A stretch of DNA of 64,000 bases from Asaia platycodi JCM 25414 (GCF_000614545.1 NZ_BAKW01000008.1:51475-115474), one strand, 5' to 3'. Shown: positions 43,768 to 53,900, numbered from the stretch's first letter. The notes: generated by a model not told the origin, from the letters alone. Made by a program: numbers and translations.

Positions 43768-44264
43768 TCAGCGGCGAAGCGGACGACCTTCAGCGGCACC
43801 ATGCATGATGAAGTGCAGGAATGGTTGATCGTCAAGGGAATGTCGGGATTTGCCGCGATATATTCGGAGACACTGAAAGCGCCATTCGGGTCACGACCCT
43901 CAAGATAACCATGGGTCATGAAATGCTCGACCGCATCGATCCCGCAAGCCCCTACATCTGGATAGGTCGCCAGATACCATGTCGCGTCGAAATAAAGTGC
44001 CTGGACCGGGTAAGGAGATGAGGTCGACCTTGTATCTTCATCTGCCTTTGCGGACCCGTCTTCATGCGGCGCCTCGTTCTGCGCGGGCAGGCTTTCTTCT
44101 GAAGATATTGCCGTCTCCTGCTGTGGAGACAGAACGTCCTTTTCTGCGTCAGACTGCGCGGTAGACGGTTTTCTTTTTCTCGCGGAGGTCGCTCGCGGTC
44201 GTACTGTTTTCGCCAAGAGTGGATTCCCTAGATGCGATGTAAAGCATGGTGGCCGATCGGCCAC
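43768..44264 (-). CDS. Small protein with glycosyltransferase-associated repeat-like domain, frame broken at end
   Basis: The N-terminal 85 residues are charged and low in complexity, with an Ala, Glu and Ser-rich stretch. Then YFDATWYLATYPDVGACGIDAV, HGYLEGRDPNGAFS and EYIAANPDI appear. This pattern (F-D-xx-W-Y-L-xx-Y-P-D-V, H-xx-x-G-xx-E-G-R, NPDI) is found as an accessory domain in some exopolysaccharide glycosyltransferases and rhamnan-synthesis proteins. A C lost near 43823 spoils the end; in the other frame it reads INPFLHFIMHGAAEGRPLRR and stops at 43768-43770, completing a second copy of the motif. The gene stands alone here without a transferase domain. Function unknown. Confidence 0.6.
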
Positions 44265-44709
44265 TCTCGGGAAGATAATCCCTCGAAGCCCATCGATGTT
44301 GACTGAATTATGCGGGTCGTAGCGTTGCTATATTGCTGTTTCGCCTGAGTTTATACTTAAAAAACAGACAAAATGATCACGTTACAGCGCTGCGATGTGA
44401 CATTGTGACATATTCGGGTTTGGAACGTTGGGGCCGGTTCTAGGCTCCAGCCCGAAAAGCGTCCAGTGACAAACTATGGGCTGACCCAAGGATTAACGAA
44501 TATTTCGTGGAAGAATAACGGTGCGATCCCAAGACCAGCAAGTGGCGGGTCTGAAACATACCTCCTGTTTGAAGATATGGCGCCAAGGATTGATGAAGCG
44601 TGACAGCAGGGTCTTTGCCGATAGCCACAGGAAAAGGATAGGGTACGATTTGCTTCACTATGATCTGGCTTGTTCGTGATCATATCCCCTGTTTAGTTGG
44701 CGTCATCGT
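44265..44709. other. Upstream region of the LacI-family gene, no clear gene
   Basis: A 445-base gap. At 44396-44411 two copies of TGTGACAT stand back to back, a direct repeat close to the kind of half-sites bound by CRP-type or LacI-type proteins. A minus-strand frame at 44440-44658 encodes 72 residues without recognisable features and is not accepted as a gene. The rest shows nothing certain. Confidence 0.5.
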
Positions 44710-45726
44710 ATGAAAAAACCCGCTGCCTCTACCGCGGTCAGCCTGCTCGCCGTTGCGAAAGAGGCCGGTGTCTCGCGCGCGACGGCGTCTCTCGTGCTGC
44801 GCAACAGTCCTCTCGTGGCTGAACCGACACGAGAGCGCGTCAAGGAGGCCATGCAGCGGCTCGGTTACATCTATAATCGCGGCGCCGCTAATCTGCGACA
44901 GAACCGCACCGGAACCATAGGCCTCGTTCTATCGAATATCGCCAATCCGTTTTTCAGCACGCTGACAGCGGGGGTGGAACAGGCCAATGACACGTCGGAG
45001 GCGATTTGCCTGATTGCGAATACGGCGGAATCGCCCGAGAGGCAGAACCGTCAGATACGGCGTCTGCGCGAGCATAATGTCGACGGGCTGATCATCTGCC
45101 CTGCCATCGGCAGTGACCAGGCGCTTATCGACGAGCTTGAGAGGCTCGGCCTGCCCTACGTGCAGGTGCTGCGTGAGATTCCCAACGGCCGGGGCGACGT
45201 CGTGACCGCCGATTATGCGGCGGGCATCGAGCAGGCGATGGCTCATCTCGTCGAGACGGGCCGAAAGAGAATTGTCTTCATCGGTTCGATGGAAATGCAT
45301 TCTGCCGCATTGGCCCGTCTCGATGGATACACAACAGCCATCAGGCGCCTCGGGCTGACCTCCATGCCTGTGATCGCGGGTACCCGCGATAATCGCTATG
45401 ACGAAGAGGCGCTTGATCGCCTCTTTGCCTCAGGCGATCCCCCGGATGCTGCCATTTGCTACAACGACATCATCGCCCTCTCGCTTTTTCATCATCTGGG
45501 TCGGCGCGGCATGATCGTCGGAATTGATTTTGCCGTAATCGGCATGGATGACCTGCCTCAGGCTGCTGCTGCCTTTCCCTCTCTCACCACAATCGCCACC
45601 ATGCCTCACAGGATCGGTTCTGTGGCTGCAGGGCTGCTGCAACAGCGTCTGGCCAGGCCCGAGCGGGCCTCTGAGCGTCATGTCATCACACCCGAGCTTG
45701 TATTGCGCGACAGTACGCGGGCTTAG
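44710..45726 (+). CDS. LacI/GalR-family transcription regulator
   Basis: A 338-residue regulator. The N-terminal helix-turn-helix is SLLAVAKEAGVSRATASLVLRNSPLVAEPTRERVKEAM with the hinge NRGAANLRQNRTGTIGLVL. The periplasmic-binding-protein-like sugar-sensing core shows NIANPFFSTLTAGVEQA, DGLIICPA, ICYNDIIALSLFHHLGRRGM and GMDDLPQAAAAFPSLTTI, as expected for the effector pocket. The gene opens the sugar island, and the transporter gene follows in the same direction after 346 bases. A perfect palindrome with a central CG lies between them, so local repression of the transporter and following genes is likely. The effector is unknown. Confidence 0.9.
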   Translation: MKKPAASTAVSLLAVAKEAGVSRATASLVLRNSPLVAEPTRERVKEAMQRLGYIYNRGAANLRQNRTGTIGLVLSNIANPFFSTLTAGVEQANDTSEAICLIANTAESPERQNRQIRRLREHNVDGLIICPAIGSDQALIDELERLGLPYVQVLREIPNGRGDVVTADYAAGIEQAMAHLVETGRKRIVFIGSMEMHSAALARLDGYTTAIRRLGLTSMPVIAGTRDNRYDEEALDRLFASGDPPDAAICYNDIIALSLFHHLGRRGMIVGIDFAVIGMDDLPQAAAAFPSLTTIATMPHRIGSVAAGLLQQRLARPERASERHVITPELVLRDSTRA

Positions 45727-46072
45727 GCTGGTCAGGTGTAAATGGGCCATCACATAAGAGTGACATTTGCATCACATAAAACATGTGACTTTTGTTTCAA
45801 ATGAGCGTTTTGTTGTCATTACAGTTTGTTTAGATCTGTTCGCCAGCCTTCTTTCCTTCCCTGCCCTTTTGCGCCGTATACTTCTTCGGCACATTTCTCC
45901 GGAAGGCTTTTAGATCGATCTAATTACTCAAGCAGAACCTGACTGTCCCGGGTTCAAGGCGGTTTGTGATGATGGTTGATACGGTTCTCATGGCGGTCAG
46001 GCGCTTCGCCTCCCGTTCACACGGTACACCGCTACGGTGCTTTTCCGCTCTTTCTGAGACGAAGGTGTGGTC
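45727..46072 (+). promoter_or_regulatory. Intergenic regulatory region between lacI-type gene and transporter
   Basis: This 346-base gap is rich in repeats: CATCACATAA twice (around 45749 and 45770), an inverted TCACAT-N5-ATGTGA at 45772-45788, and a 14-base palindrome at 45910-45923. The transporter ribosome site GAAGG is at 46061-46065. It should contain the island's main promoter. No open reading frame is convincing. Confidence 0.55.
45910..45923. promoter_or_regulatory. Candidate LacI-family operator
   Basis: TTAGATCGATCTAA is a perfect 14-base palindrome with a central CG, the symmetry typical of LacI/GalR operators. It lies 150 bases upstream of the transporter start. A half-like TTTAGATCTG occurs about 80 bases further upstream. 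No copy was seen elsewhere in the window. Confidence 0.5.
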
Positions 46073-47508
46073 ATGATCTCACTCGTCATGAACAAGGGAC
46101 AGAACGATCTGCGCGGACAGAATCCCCGTGGTGGAATCGGCGCTTGCGAAGCCGCTGCCGAGGCCGCTTCACGTCCCGAAATGCCCGTGTCCGAGCTGCG
46201 TCGTGCCGCATGGACCTGCTCTATCGGCAGCGCGATGGAATACTATGATTTCGCGCTCTACAGCCTCGCTTCTGCCTGATCTTCGGTCCGCTCTTTTTCC
46301 CCAGCAATATTCCCGGTCTCGGTCTGGTTGCGAGCTTTGCTACTTATTTCATCGGGTTTGCCGTGCGCCCCATCGGCGGCATCTTCTTTGGGCGTATGGG
46401 CGATCGCTACGGCCGAAAGAGAGTGCTCCTGCTGACCGTCACCCTGATGGGGCTGGCCAGTGCGCTGATCGGCTTTATTCCGTCCTATGCCAGTATTGGT
46501 ATCGCGGCGCCGCTGCTGCTGGTCTTTCTGCGCATGGCCCAGGGCTTCGGAGCAGGTGCTGAACAGGCCGGTGCGGCCGTGATGATGACCGAGTCAGCCC
46601 CGAGAAAGCGCCGGGGCTATTATGCAGCCCTGCCCTTTCTCGGCATCCAGATCGGTACGGTTGCGGCTGGGCTGATTTATTATTCCATGCTGACCGGTGT
46701 GCCCGACATCACCCAGACCATGCTCTGGCGCGTGCCTTTCATTGGCAGTGCGTTGTTGCTGGTCATCGCGCTCTACATGCGCCTGCGACTCAAGGAGTCA
46801 CCGACTTTCGCGAAAATTCAGGACGACGAGCGTCATGAAGAGGTAATGTCCATTCGTGAGACACTCACGACCTCATGGCGTCCGATCCTCGCCGGGCTCG
46901 GGCTTCGCATGGCGGAGAATGGGGGGTCGTCCATCTATCAGGTGCTGGCAATCAGCTATCTGGTGCACACCGTCGGTATGAGCAGCCAGTGGGGCACTCT
47001 CGTGTTGATCGGGGCCGCTGTGGTGGGTGGCGTGACCATTCCCGTTGCGGGATTGCTGAGCGATCGCTTCGGTCGCGTGCGTGTCTATCGTGGGTTTGCC
47101 ATTCTCCAGGCTGTGAGCGCGCTGCCAGTCTGGTACGTGTTCAGCCAGGGTAATCCTCTGGCGTCGTCCATCGCCCTGTCGTTTGCGCTTGGGGTTGCGA
47201 CATGGGGCATGTTCGGCACGCAAGGCGCATTGCTGCCGGAGATGTTCGGGCTGCGCCATCGCTATACGGCTGTCTCGTTCACCCGCGAATTCTCTTCCGT
47301 GATTGCGGGGGGGGTGTCTCCGATGGTCGGGCAGTTTCTGATCGCGATGTTTGCCCGCTTCCATATTGGTGGGGTGAGCAGCGGCAAATATGCCTGGATC
47401 CCGCTCGCAACCTACGTGGTGTTCCTAGCCTGCCTTGCCATCGTCGCGACTTTCGCCATTCCCGAGACCAAGGGGCGTGATCTCATGGCGCAGGAAGACG
47501 CGCTTTGA
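46073..47508 (+). CDS. MHS-family MFS metabolite/proton symporter, frame broken
   Basis: A twelve-helix permease of the metabolite:H+ symporter group (ShiA/ProP/KgtP type), which import organic acids, sugars acids or osmolytes. The N-terminal region has WTCSIGSAMEYYDFALYSLAS. A C lost near 46275 causes a false stop; the repaired sequence reads ALIFGPLFFPSNIPGLG, then the family motif RPIGGIFFGRMGDRYGRKRVL. Later segments are AQGFGAGAEQAGAAVMM and SDRFGRVRVYRG. The ATG at 46073 lies eight bases after GAAGG. It is the first gene after the LacI gene and is probably the island's inner-membrane uptake system. Confidence 0.87.
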
Positions 47509-47585
47509 GCCTTGCCTCGTTTTCCTGTCCTGACTCGCGGATCTCGGGGCAACTTCCTTCACTTCCTGCACAAGGCGTTGCCGTC

Positions 47586-48389
47586 ATGAGCTATCTCGAC
47601 TGCCCCAATTCGACGGGTGATGCCCCCACCGGCTTTCCCCCCCTCGCCGATCGTCTCCTGGCCGTGCGTCATGGCGCGTCCCCTCTCGCAGGGCTTGAGC
47701 CAGGGCTCGTTCCGCAAAGCGAAGCCGAAGCCTATGGCGTGCAGGACGAGGTCGCGCGCGGTCTGCGATCAATGCTCGGAGAGGTAACGGGGTGGAAGAT
47801 CGGCGCCCCTTCCCATGAGGGAACGCCTTTCGCCGCGCCTTTGCATGAAGCAACGCTGTTTTTTGGCGATACCCGAATTCCTGCCGGGACATTGCGCCAT
47901 TACGGCGTCGAGGCGGAAATCGTCTATCGTTTTGCGCGCGATCTGCTGCCACGTGAACGCCTGTGGTCGCTTGACGAGGTGCTGGACGCCGTCGGGTCAG
48001 TGCATACTGCAATCGAGATCATCGACACGCGGTTCGAACGCCCAAACTCCCAGCCGCGTCTGGCGCATCTTGCCGATCAGGGAAGCCACGGGGCTCTCAT
48101 CATTGGTGAGGGGCAAATGGCATGGCGTCGCCTCAGCCCGGTTTCCGAGACGGTGCATCTCGTCCTGAGCGATGGCCGCGTGATCGAGCATATCGGGGGC
48201 AATTCTGCGGGCGACCCAAGGCGTCTGCTCGTCTGGCTTGCCAATCATGCCAGCGCGCGCGGCATGCCCCTCAAGGCCGGATGCGTTGTTACGACCGGCT
48301 CGATGACTGACACGATTTTCGTACCCCCCGGCACGACAGCTACCGCGCAGATCGCCTCTCTCGCCCCGGTTTCCGTCATCCTGCCCTGA
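47586..48389 (+). CDS. FAH/MhpD-family 2-keto-acid hydratase or hydrolase
   Basis: A 267-residue protein of the fumarylacetoacetase superfamily, close to 2-keto-4-pentenoate hydratase. Segments are GWKIGAP, YGVEAEIVYRFARDL with the metal-binding Glu pair, EIIDTRFERPNS and TTGSMTDTIFVPPGTT. Family members act on 2-keto-3-deoxy or 2-keto-4-enoic acids, so a step on a 2-keto-3-deoxy sugar acid is plausible but inferred. The start at ATG 47586 is preferred over the TTG at 47505 that overlaps the transporter stop. It probably forms one unit with the transporter and the following dehydrogenase gene. Confidence 0.78.
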   Translation: MSYLDCPNSTGDAPTGFPPLADRLLAVRHGASPLAGLEPGLVPQSEAEAYGVQDEVARGLRSMLGEVTGWKIGAPSHEGTPFAAPLHEATLFFGDTRIPAGTLRHYGVEAEIVYRFARDLLPRERLWSLDEVLDAVGSVHTAIEIIDTRFERPNSQPRLAHLADQGSHGALIIGEGQMAWRRLSPVSETVHLVLSDGRVIEHIGGNSAGDPRRLLVWLANHASARGMPLKAGCVVTTGSMTDTIFVPPGTTATAQIASLAPVSVILP

Positions 48390-48420
48390 CCCGACACTTT
48401 CCTGAAAAGAGATTATCTTC

Positions 48421-49344
48421 ATGAAGCCCCATCTTCTTCTGATCGAACCTATGATGACCGAAATCGAGACTGCGCTCGATGCGGCTTACACGGTGCATCG
48501 CTGGCAGAAAGACACGCTTCCCGGCGATGTGGCCATTCGCGCCATCGCGACGGGCGGTGGAACAGGCGTGCCGCGTGCGGTGATGGATGCGTTGCCTGAT
48601 TTGGAGGTGATTGCCATCAATGGTATCGGTACTGACGCCGTCGATCTGGTAGAGGCGGCCCGACGTCGTATCGCCGTGACGGTTACTCGTGACGTGCTGA
48701 CCGATGATGTCGCCGATCTTGCGATGACGCTTATGCTCGCCGCCTTGCGTGACCTGCTGCCAGGAGATCGCCTTGTGCGTGACGGCTTGTGGGGCAAGCA
48801 GGCTCTTCCGCTCGCCCGCAAGGTCTCCGGGGCGAAGCTTGGCATTGTCGGCATGGGACAGGTCGGTCAGGCTATTGCCCGGCGCGCGCAGGCATTCTCC
48901 ATGCAGGTCTCATATTTTAGCCGACGCAATCTCGATCTGCCCTTCACTCCTTTCGTTAACGATCTTGTGGCGCTTGCGGCACAGAGCGATATTCTGGTGG
49001 TTGCGGCTTCTGGCGGTACCCAGTCGCGCAATCTGGTCAATCGCGAGGTGATCGAGGCGCTGGGGCCGAACGGGCTTCTGGTCAATGTCGCCCGCGGCAC
49101 CGTTGTGGATGAGGAGGCGCTGGTTGCTGCCCTTCAGAAAGGGCAGCTGGGTCGGGCCGCGCTCGATGTCTTCGTCGATGAGCCCAACGTGCCCGATGCA
49201 CTCAGGACAATGAGCAATGTCGTGCTGCAGCCGCACAGGGCTTCGGCAACGCTCGAAACGCGCCAGGCCATGGGCAAGCTTGTTCTCGACAATCTTGCCG
49301 CTCATTTCGCAGGTCGGCCGCTTCTGACACCTGTGACGATCTAA
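48421..49344 (+). CDS. D-isomer 2-hydroxyacid dehydrogenase (NAD(P)-dependent)
   Basis: A 307-residue reductase of the glyoxylate/hydroxypyruvate reductase type. The Rossmann motif is LGIVGMGQVGQAIARRA. The catalytic triad residues appear in NVARGTVVDEEAL (Arg), DVFVDEPNVPDALR (Glu) and QPHRAS (His). It interconverts 2-keto and 2-hydroxy acids, so it could reduce hydroxypyruvate, glyoxylate or a tartronate semialdehyde-type product from the island's sugar. A four-base-loop hairpin follows 25 bases after the stop, and oprB begins 82 bases after. Confidence 0.85.
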   Translation: MKPHLLLIEPMMTEIETALDAAYTVHRWQKDTLPGDVAIRAIATGGGTGVPRAVMDALPDLEVIAINGIGTDAVDLVEAARRRIAVTVTRDVLTDDVADLAMTLMLAALRDLLPGDRLVRDGLWGKQALPLARKVSGAKLGIVGMGQVGQAIARRAQAFSMQVSYFSRRNLDLPFTPFVNDLVALAAQSDILVVAASGGTQSRNLVNREVIEALGPNGLLVNVARGTVVDEEALVAALQKGQLGRAALDVFVDEPNVPDALRTMSNVVLQPHRASATLETRQAMGKLVLDNLAAHFAGRPLLTPVTI

Positions 49345-49369
49345 CTTTTGGGGGATTGACCCCCGGTGT

Positions 49370-49387
49370 TCTGGCCTTCCGGCCAGA
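49370..49387 (+). terminator. Small hairpin between the dehydrogenase and porin genes
   Basis: TCTGGCC (49370-49376) pairs perfectly with GGCCAGA (49381-49387) around the loop TTCC. A second weak stem, GGGGG with CCCCC, lies just before. No T run follows, so partial termination or 3'-end protection is possible. Confidence 0.45.
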
Positions 49388-49426
49388 CGCCCTGACGCAA
49401 GAAGTGCATTTCAGGGTTAACTGACC

Positions 49427-50835
49427 ATGAAAAACAGGCTTTCCATTACGGCCCTGACCACGTTGGGCGCCTTATGCGCCCTCACGCCTGCGGCACGGGC
49501 CCAGTATCGCGGGCCGATTTCGGAGACGGCGCCGCTTTTCGCGCTCGATACGCCAACTTCCTACGCCAATACACCGTTCACCCCGCCTGTGGAGAGCATG
49601 ATCCCGGCCTGGGACCGGCTGGTGAAAAAGCTCAACCGCAAGGGCGTCGGTATCGTTGTCGACTATACGAGCGAGAGTGCATGGTGCTTAATGCTGGCCA
49701 CGCCGGCGATGCCGGGTATGCGCATCAGATCGGTGTCGAACTTGATCTCGACTGGTCCAGGCTGGTCGGCTGGCGCGGTTTCATTACCCATGCCGTAATT
49801 GTCAATCGCGCCGGGCATAATCTTGCTTCCGATCTTGGCGAGCGGTCTCTGAACGGGTTTCAGGAGATTTATGGTGGTGGAGGCAATGTCGGCGTGCATC
49901 TCGTCTATGTCTATGGCACGCAGGACCTGCTCAAGAACCGTATGCAGATCGCGCTCGGCAAGATGCCGGTGAATATCGATTTTGCAAATTCGCCGCTGTT
50001 CTGCACGTTTATGAACAAATCGAATTGCGGCATCCCGAAATCGCTCACGCGCACTGCGGCAGGTTACGGCACTTATCCGGGTTCGACCTGGGGGACGAGG
50101 CTGCGCTACTGGCCGCTCCACGGCGTCTATGTTCAGACCGGGCTTTACGGGGTCAATCCTTATCTCAATACCAATCAATATGATCGTACCGGTTTTCGCA
50201 TGGGTACCGAGCTTTATACGGGCGTGTATATCCCGACAGAAATTGGTCTCATTCCGTCATTCGGCAGGAATAACCTTGTCGGGCACTATAAATTCGGCGT
50301 CGCGTATGATTCATCCAACTACCGCGACCTGTATCGCGACATGAACGGCAACCCCGCTGCGGCGACGGGCCTGCCCTATGGCTGGACCAACGGCAAGACA
50401 CAGATCTGGCTTCAGGGTGACCAGATGCTGGTACGCAACGGGTCAGGCCCGCTGCAGGGCCTGTATGCCCTGGCCGGAGCGACGAAGAGCCAGGGGGAGA
50501 ACAGCCCTTATGACTGGCAGGTCTATGCTGGCATCGTCGATCGGGGGCTGATCAAGGCGCGGCCCAAGGACACATTCGGCGTCGAATGGTCGGAAACCTT
50601 TGCCAGCCGCGATCTCGTCGCATCGCAATGGATACGCTACCGCAAGAATCTCTCCCTGCCCGGTAATGCGACCTATCCGCAGAGCCATCTCATGACGTTT
50701 GAGCTGACGTATAATTTTCATGCCTTTCGCGGCGTATCGATCCAGCCCGATTATCAGCATATCTGGCGCACCAATTTGCAGGCTGACAAGCCGCAGGTAG
50801 ACGCCATAGGTCTGAAGATTCACGCTGTGCTTTGA
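49427..50835 (+). CDS. OprB-family carbohydrate porin, frame broken
   Basis: An outer-membrane beta-barrel with a signal peptide ending in AARAQ. OprB porins form sugar-selective channels and are common in acetic acid bacteria. A base lost near 49684 breaks the frame after TSESAW. The remainder reads NAGHAGDAGYAHQIGVELDLDW, LKNRMQIALGKMP, FCTFMNKSNCGIPK, GVYVQTGLYGVNP, KSQGENSPYDWQVYAGI and the C-terminal strand VDAIGLKIHAVL. The barrel-type alternating pattern is clear. The total is about 470 residues. Its position in the island suggests uptake of the same substrate across the outer membrane. Confidence 0.85.
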
Positions 50836-50880
50836 CAGACGTGAAGTGACAGGCGCGTCGATCGACGCCACCATCGGGTC

Positions 50881-51821
50881 ATGACCGACAATCTGATATT
50901 TCGCCTAAAATTCAGGCAGTTGCTTTTGCTACGCCAGATCGATCTGGAACCCTCACTCAACAGGGCAGCGCGTTCGCTCAACCTATCGCAGCCGACTGCG
51001 TCGAAGCTTCTGCAGGATATGGAGACGGATCTTGAGGCGCAGCTTTTCGAGCGTCACGCCCATGGACTGACACCCACGCGTGCCGGGTCGGTCGCTATCC
51101 GTCACGCGAGGCAGATACTGGCCGATCTGGGTCGATTGCGTCATGATCTCCAAGCCGTTCGACAGGGTCTGTCTGGGACGGTCTCGATCGGGGCAATCAG
51201 CGCGCCCCTTCATGAAATCATCCTGCCTATTCTCGCCGATCTCGCCGAGGCCCAGCCCGATATAAGCGTGACGCTGCACGTCAATACCAGTCATGATCTC
51301 ATGGAGATGATGCAGGCGGGGCGCATCGATCTGGCCGTGGGCCGCCCCGTAGACGGGATTGCGGCAGATCTGCTGATTGTCGAGGAACTGGCTCCGGAAC
51401 GGCTCGTCATTGTGGCGGGTGCACAGAATCCTATCCTGCAGAATCCTCCTACGAGCCTCGCCCAACTCACCGAAGCGCGATGGATCGTCCATACGACGCC
51501 AAGTCCGATGCGTCAGGCGATCGAGGCGGCATTCACGATGCGAGATTACCTCTGCCACTTTTTCCGGTCGAATTGACGTCAATCTATGCAACAATCGACC
51601 TTCTGCAGCAATCCACACTTCTCGCAGTACTACCGAGATCGGTCTTCAATCTGTTGGCAAAGACCGAGATATTGCGGGAATTGCCTGTAATCCTGCCCGA
51701 TCTTCTCTCTCCTTATTCCTTGATGCGTCTGCGTGACAGGCCTCCTACGCCCGCAGTAGCCTATCTTTCTGACGAAATAAAAATACGGGCTATCGGGTTA
51801 TCCGATAGCGTCATCAAGTAA
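50881..51821 (+). CDS. LysR-family regulator, frame broken
   Basis: The N-terminal winged helix is RQLLLLRQIDLEPSLNRAARSLNLSQPTASKLLQDMETDL, with the typical LFERHAHGLTPT. The substrate-binding core contains GRIDLAVGRP and EELAPERLVIVAG. A break near 51550 cuts the last part; the neighbouring frame continues PLFPVELTSIYATIDLLQQSTLLAVLPRSV to a stop at 51821, giving about 313 residues. It stands 45 bases after oprB and 75 bases before the denD-like gene, on the same strand. It may regulate the downstream genes or the porin; the operator is not visible to me. Confidence 0.85.
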
Positions 51822-51896
51822 GTCTCATCGACTTTACTGCTCCCCTCGTCCTTCCTCAGCGCATCGATCATGTAACGACAAGGAGAAAGAGCAATC

Positions 51897-52881
51897 ATGC
51901 GCGTTCTCATCCTTGGTGCAGCGGGTATGCTGGGCCGAAAGCTGACAGAGAGTTTTGTTGAGAAGCCCGGCGGAACATTTCCCGGGCCTTCGCAGCTCAT
52001 TCTTGCCGATCTTGTGGCCCCTGCGATGCCTCAGGGAGTTGGCGGTACGGTCAGTTGTGTCGCCGCAGATCTCTCCGCGGCAGGCACTGCCGAGACGCTG
52101 CTCGCAGAACGACCTGACGTCATCTTCCATCTCGCCGCTGTCGTATCGGGCGCTGCCGAACGGGACATGCAGTTGGGATATCGGGTCAATCTCGATGCAA
52201 CGCGCGGGCTTTTTGAAGCCATACGGACCTACATGAGCGGGAAGGCTACAAGCCGCGCCTGGTCTTTGCCTCGTCCATAGGTGTGTTCGGGCGCCCCTTG
52301 CCAGACATGATCTGCGACAGTCAGATCCCGACGCCGGAAAGTAGCTACGGCGTGCAAAAGGCAATGGTCGAGCTACTGCTCAGCGATTATGCGCGTCGTG
52401 GCATTTTCGATGGCCTGGCCCCGCGCATACCCACGATCTGCGTGCGCCCAGGTACGTCAAATGCCGCGGCTTCGGGTTTTTTCTCAAGCATAATCCGAGA
52501 GCCGCTGATCGGTCGGGAAGCCGTGTTGCCGGTGCCCAGAGAGACACGTCACTGGCTGGCGAGCCCGCGTGCCGCTGTAAAAGCCCTGAGACATGCTGCT
52601 GAAATCGATTACGAAGCTATTCGTCATCGTCCTGTTTTCACTCTTCCTGCTCTGAGTGTCACGGTGGAAGAGCAGATCGAGGCGCTGCGTTCTGTGGCGG
52701 GTAACCGGGCCGTGGCCCTCATTCGAGACGAGCCCGACCCTTTTGTTCAGCATTTCGTTTCGAGCTGGCCCAAGGCGTTCGACACGCATTGGGCGTTGAG
52801 CCTCGGTTTTACCGCCGATGAATCGTTTGAAGACATCATACGGGCTCATATCGATGATGATCTGGGCGGAAAGATGCATGA
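51897..52881 (+). CDS. NAD-dependent epimerase/dehydratase, DenD (D-erythronate dehydrogenase)-like, frame broken
   Basis: An extended SDR. The NAD site is ILGAAGMLGRKLTE. The catalytic Ser is in FASSIGVFG and the YxxxK motif is SSYGVQKAMVE. The late segment ADESFEDIIRAHIDDDLGG is typical of the group of DenD, which oxidises D-erythronate or related sugar acids at C2 in Cupriavidus. A G lost near 52240 interrupts the frame. The 3' end is uncertain: the current frame runs into the next gene, while a TGA at 52879-52881 in the adjacent frame would give about 328 residues and an ATGA junction. Substrate inferred from family only. Confidence 0.75.
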
Positions 52882-53900
52882 TGCCTCACCCGCTTCGATC
52901 GCGGCTGGGCGGGTCCGGGCGGCACCGATCGGGCACGATGAGGCAACCCGGCGTGACGGGATCGTTCCCCGGACACTGCCCTGGACAGCCCAGAGCTGGC
53001 CTATTGCCGCCGCCATGATCCAGTATCCGGCGATCCTGCCCGATGGCAGTTCTGTGCAGGACCAGAAGGCCGAGGCTGGGCGACAACGCTTGCCGAGGTG
53101 CAGCGCGCCGGGTTCACCGAACTCGATCCGACCGATTGCTGGTTGCGTGTGGCCGATCTCTCTGCGTCCCGACGGCTTGAATTCCTATCGGTCTGTGCCG
53201 ATCATGGATTGAGCATTCCGGCCATATCGACCTCTCGTCGCTCGGTGATCGATCCCGATCCTGAAAAGGCAGATGCTCGATGGCCTATATCCATCGGGTA
53301 ATCGATACAGCAGCAGAAATTGGGGCCCGTGAAATCGCCGTTGGTTTCGCAGCTGCGCTGAGCGAAGCACAGAGAAAGGCGCTCTGGTTCTGGACGGCAC
53401 CCGGCCATTGCGATCCTGACGACCCGGAGGTGTGGAAAAAAGCGGTGTCGCGTATGCGCGAACTGGCCGATCATGCCCAGAGCGTCGGGGTGGTGCTCTC
53501 GCTGGAGATGTATGAGGACACCTATCTCGGCTCGGCAGATTCAGCGGTGCGCTTCGTGCGTGACGTCGATCATCCTGCCTGCGGCATCAATGCCGATATA
53601 GGCAATCTGGTGCGGCTGCACCGCCCGATGGAACATTGGCGCGACATGATGGTCAAGCTCGCCCCCTATCTGCGCTACTGGCACGTAAAGAACTATCTGC
53701 GCACCGAGGACGCCACGACCGGCATGGTGGTCACAGCGCCTGCGCCAATGGAGCAGGGCGTGATCAGCTATCGCGCCGCCATCGCGATGGCTCTGGAACA
53801 TGGCTACGCGAGCCCGTTTCTGGTCGAGCATTATGGCGGCGACGGGTTGAGTGTTGCCGCCCGTAACCGGGACTATATTCGCAGGATCCTGCCGCTATGA
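52878..53900 (+). CDS. TIM-barrel sugar (phosphate) isomerase/epimerase, frame broken
   Basis: A xylose-isomerase-like TIM barrel of the AP-endonuclease-2 fold (IolE/LerI/hydroxypyruvate isomerase type). The start is uncertain, between 52874 and about 52940. The frame breaks near 53077 (AEAWATTLAEVQRAGF) and near 53278 (MAYIHRVIDTAAEIG). Metal and active-site segments are FTELDPTDCW, LSLEMYEDTYLG, CGINADIGNLVRLHRP, YWHVKNYLR and LVEHYGGDGL, with the expected Glu, Asp and His residues. The protein probably interconverts a keto sugar or its phosphate. The stop overlaps the next start by four bases. Erythrulose-phosphate epimerases belong to this fold, which fits the kinase gene downstream. Confidence 0.75.

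Noticed and set aside
44440..44658. Minus-strand reading frame of 72 codons before the LacI gene
   Set aside because: No family motif, no good ribosome site and weak codon pattern; treated as intergenic.
45940..45975. tRNA T-arm-like GGGTTCAAGG near the transporter promoter
   Set aside because: No acceptor, D or anticodon stems can be folded around it.
51897..53900. DenD-like and isomerase genes as one large fusion protein
   Set aside because: The current frame joins them, but an ATGA-type junction at 52878-52881 plus the known lengths of both families indicate two genes and a missing base.
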